From Candidatus Pacearchaeota archaeon (GTDB lineage Archaea > Nanobdellota > Nanobdellia > Pacearchaeales > GW2011-AR1), in assembly GCA_003693875.1 (NCBI GenBank), contig RFLO01000018.1, forward strand, positions 1 to 7,565: DNA of 7,565 nt, given 5' to 3'. Positions within the stretch are counted from its first letter, which is position 1; every line of letters starts with the position of its first letter. The notes beneath the pieces were generated by a model. It was given only the letters and a program-made list of their open reading frames with translations. It did no database searches and was not told the origin of the DNA. Shown here in pieces: positions 6,362 through 7,565 of this stretch. Both the position numbers and the translations under genes were made by a program.

Positions 6362-6784
6362 ATGGGGCTTATGAATGCGCGCAAATTGAAGAAAGACAGG
6401 AAAAAGTTTAGAGATAACAGGCTGTCTTACAAAAAAAAGAGGCTTGGTATCAGTCTTAAGTTTGATCCGATTGGAAGGTCTTCCCAAGCCAGGGGCATAG
6501 TTGTTAAAAAAATTCAAAAAGAAGCTAAGCAGCCAAATTCGGCAATGAGAAAGTGTTGTCGTGTCCAGCTCATAAAGTCTGGGAAAGAGGTTACGGCGTT
6601 TATTCCAGGGAATCTTGCTCAAAAATTTGTTGATGAACATGACGAGGTTCTGATTGAGAGGATTGGTGGAAAGCAAGGGAGAACAAAAGGAGACCTGTCT
6701 GGTGTAAGGTTTCAAGTTATCAAAGTAAATGATCAGCCATTGTCAAGATTGTGGCAAGGCAAAATAGAAAAGGGAAGAAGGTAA
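6362..6784 (+). CDS. rpsL: Small ribosomal subunit protein uS12
   Basis: uS12 sits at the decoding centre of the 30S subunit and contributes to codon-anticodon proofreading. The 140 residues fit the archaeal length. The basic N-terminal extension has ARKLKKDRKKFR (6-17), and QARGIVVKKI starts at 42. The decoding loop KQPNSAMRK (56-64) keeps the near-universal Pro-Asn-Ser. VTAFIPGN starts at 77, HDEV is at 93-96, and the second decoding loop reads GDLSGVRF (110-117). The family has Pro where this protein has Ser113, a notable change. The frame runs back to a TTG at 6317, but homology starts near ATG 6362, which also lies about 26 bp after a TATA box; ATG 6371 is a less likely alternative. It heads the str-type pair with rpsG, whose ATG begins one base after the stop. 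Confidence 0.96.
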   Translation: MGLMNARKLKKDRKKFRDNRLSYKKKRLGISLKFDPIGRSSQARGIVVKKIQKEAKQPNSAMRKCCRVQLIKSGKEVTAFIPGNLAQKFVDEHDEVLIERIGGKQGRTKGDLSGVRFQVIKVNDQPLSRLWQGKIEKGRR

Positions 6785-6785
6785 G

Positions 6786-7382
6786 ATGGACGAATTAAAA
6801 ATCTTTGGTCTTTTTGATTCAAGCAGCGTTACTGTAAGCGACCCGGGATTAAAGAGGGTGATTAATCTTAACGCTAAACTAACTCTTAACTCGCATGGCC
6901 GGATTAAATTGGACCCGACGCGTTCTAAGGTCAATGTAGTGGAGCGCCTAATCAACCTTTTGCAGGTTCCTGGAAGCCGTGGAAAAAAACATAGGATAAT
7001 TACTCGCTGGATTACTGGGAAGAAATATCGGTGTGCTAAGATTGTTATTGATGCTTTTAAGGCGATTGAGAAAAGAACGGGCAAGAATCCAATAGAGGTT
7101 TTTGTTAAGGCAATTGAGAATAGCTCACCCCGCGACGAGGTTACTTCTATAGAGTATGGTGGGGCAAGATATCCCCAGGCAGTTGATGTAAGTCCAAGGC
7201 GGAGACTTAATCTTGCACTCCGGCACATTGTTAATGGCGCTTATGATAAGGCGTTTAACAACAAGTTAACGATTACCGAAGCACTTGCAAAAGAGATTAT
7301 TCTCGCTTCAGAGAATTCGGGTGAAAGTTACGCTGTTTCAAAGAAAAATGACCTTGAAAAGCAAGCAGATGCTGCTCGGTAG
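6786..7382 (+). CDS. rpsG: Small ribosomal subunit protein uS7
   Basis: uS7 nucleates assembly of the 30S head by binding the 3' major domain of 16S rRNA, and it lies near the E site. The 198 residues are close to the usual archaeal length. Landmarks are LKIFGLFD at 4-11, DPGLKRVINL at 19-28, VNVVERLINLL at 49-59, TGKNPIEVFVKAIEN at 98-112, ARYPQAVDVSPRRR at 127-140, LALRHIVNGAY at 143-153, and the C-terminal SKKNDLEKQADAAR typical of archaeal S7. The region around 60-80, where other archaea carry a Gly/Lys-rich loop, is compact here. The gene begins one base after rpsL (TAAGATG), so it shares that transcript. A purine stretch AGGGAAGAAGG precedes the ATG, but part of it is too close for a standard Shine-Dalgarno. 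No odd or missing core segment is visible. Confidence 0.97.
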   Translation: MDELKIFGLFDSSSVTVSDPGLKRVINLNAKLTLNSHGRIKLDPTRSKVNVVERLINLLQVPGSRGKKHRIITRWITGKKYRCAKIVIDAFKAIEKRTGKNPIEVFVKAIENSSPRDEVTSIEYGGARYPQAVDVSPRRRLNLALRHIVNGAYDKAFNNKLTITEALAKEIILASENSGESYAVSKKNDLEKQADAAR

Positions 7383-7565
7383 ATAAGTTTTTGTTGAAAA
7401 TTTTTGTGTTACTAGGTTAATTGTGACTTTTTTTGAAGCAAATCAGGGTCTATTAATCTTCTTTTTTAGTCAAGGAGCAGTTGCCGTATTTTTTGATATC
7501 TATCGGTTTACTGAAGGTTTTGAGTATATTTCTTACAAGAGCAGGTTTTTGCCTATATTTCTACC
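7383..7565. other. 3' flank of rpsG with no identifiable gene
   Basis: I see no recognisable gene here. On the + strand one frame stays open from 7387 to the edge, with a GTG at 7423 as the only plausible start. It reads as a Phe-rich peptide that matches nothing I know and may be chance in AT-rich DNA. The minus strand offers only a 34-codon stretch between stops. There is no start of elongation factor 2 (no G-domain motif). Confidence 0.4.
7387..7434 (+). terminator. Probable T-run terminator after rpsG
   Basis: Just past the rpsG stop the + strand has successive T-tracts at 7388-7392, about 7401-7405 and 7428-7434, with further six-T runs at 7462-7467 and 7489-7494. Archaeal polymerase stops at U-rich tracts without needing a hairpin, so this is a plausible end for the rpsL-rpsG transcript. 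T-runs also occur by chance in AT-rich DNA. Confidence 0.45.

Noticed and set aside
6335..6715. Minus-strand open frame of 126 codons opposite rpsL
   Set aside because: It is antisense to clear uS12 and its translation resembles no known protein.
6743..7228. Minus-strand open frame of 161 codons opposite rpsG
   Set aside because: The + strand is unambiguous uS7; the reverse frame is a by-product of its codon use.
7460..7563. Minus-strand tail of a convergent gene at the right edge
   Set aside because: The frame is bounded by a stop at 7561-7563 and contains only 34 codons with no ATG start.
1..7565. tRNA or rRNA genes, CRISPR arrays, insertion sequences, inteins
   Set aside because: I looked on both strands and saw no cloverleaf-like sequence, no regularly spaced direct repeats, no transposase, and no intein interrupting the RpoA or RpoB motifs.

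Overview
This is an archaeal informational gene cluster. The order is the 3' part of rpoB, then rpoA, rpl30e, nusA, an unrelated gene on the opposite strand, then rpsL (uS12) and rpsG (uS7). Eukaryote-like RNA polymerase subunits, an L30e-family protein, a two-KH archaeal NusA and archaeal-type S12 and S7 rule out a bacterium. The DNA is AT-rich. Several proteins are short or carry replacements at strongly conserved positions, which suggests a fast-evolving, compact lineage such as DPANN. That placement is inference, and the phylum cannot be fixed from this window.

Positions 1-5437 form a tight + strand block. rpoB enters from beyond the left edge and overlaps rpoA by ATGA. rpoA encodes the largest polymerase subunit as one chain: the A' and A'' halves, separate genes in most archaea, are continuous. 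The segment that normally links the bridge helix to the trigger loop is reduced to about 12 residues. rpl30e and nusA follow. A TATA box overlapping the rpoA stop codon lies about 26 bp before the rpl30e ATG, as expected for a leaderless transcript.

Positions 5424-6236 hold a minus-strand gene of unknown function. It interrupts the conserved nusA-rpsL neighbourhood and overlaps the 3' end of nusA by 14 bp. Its C-terminal half looks rich in beta strands. The 125 bp between it and rpsL hold two divergent promoters, each with a TATA-like box 24-26 bp before an ATG. This spacing sets both start codons downstream of the longest possible reading frames.

Positions 6362-7382 hold rpsL and rpsG, separated by one base. 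The last 183 bp contain T-runs that probably end the transcript. The elongation factor 2 gene that often follows rpsG in archaea is not recognisable there.

The genes cooperate in transcription (RpoB, RpoA, NusA) and translation (L30e, uS12, uS7). The least ordinary items are the compact fused RpoA, several replacements near the polymerase active centre, the leaderless promoter architecture and the orphan minus-strand gene. I found no convincing novel multi-gene system.
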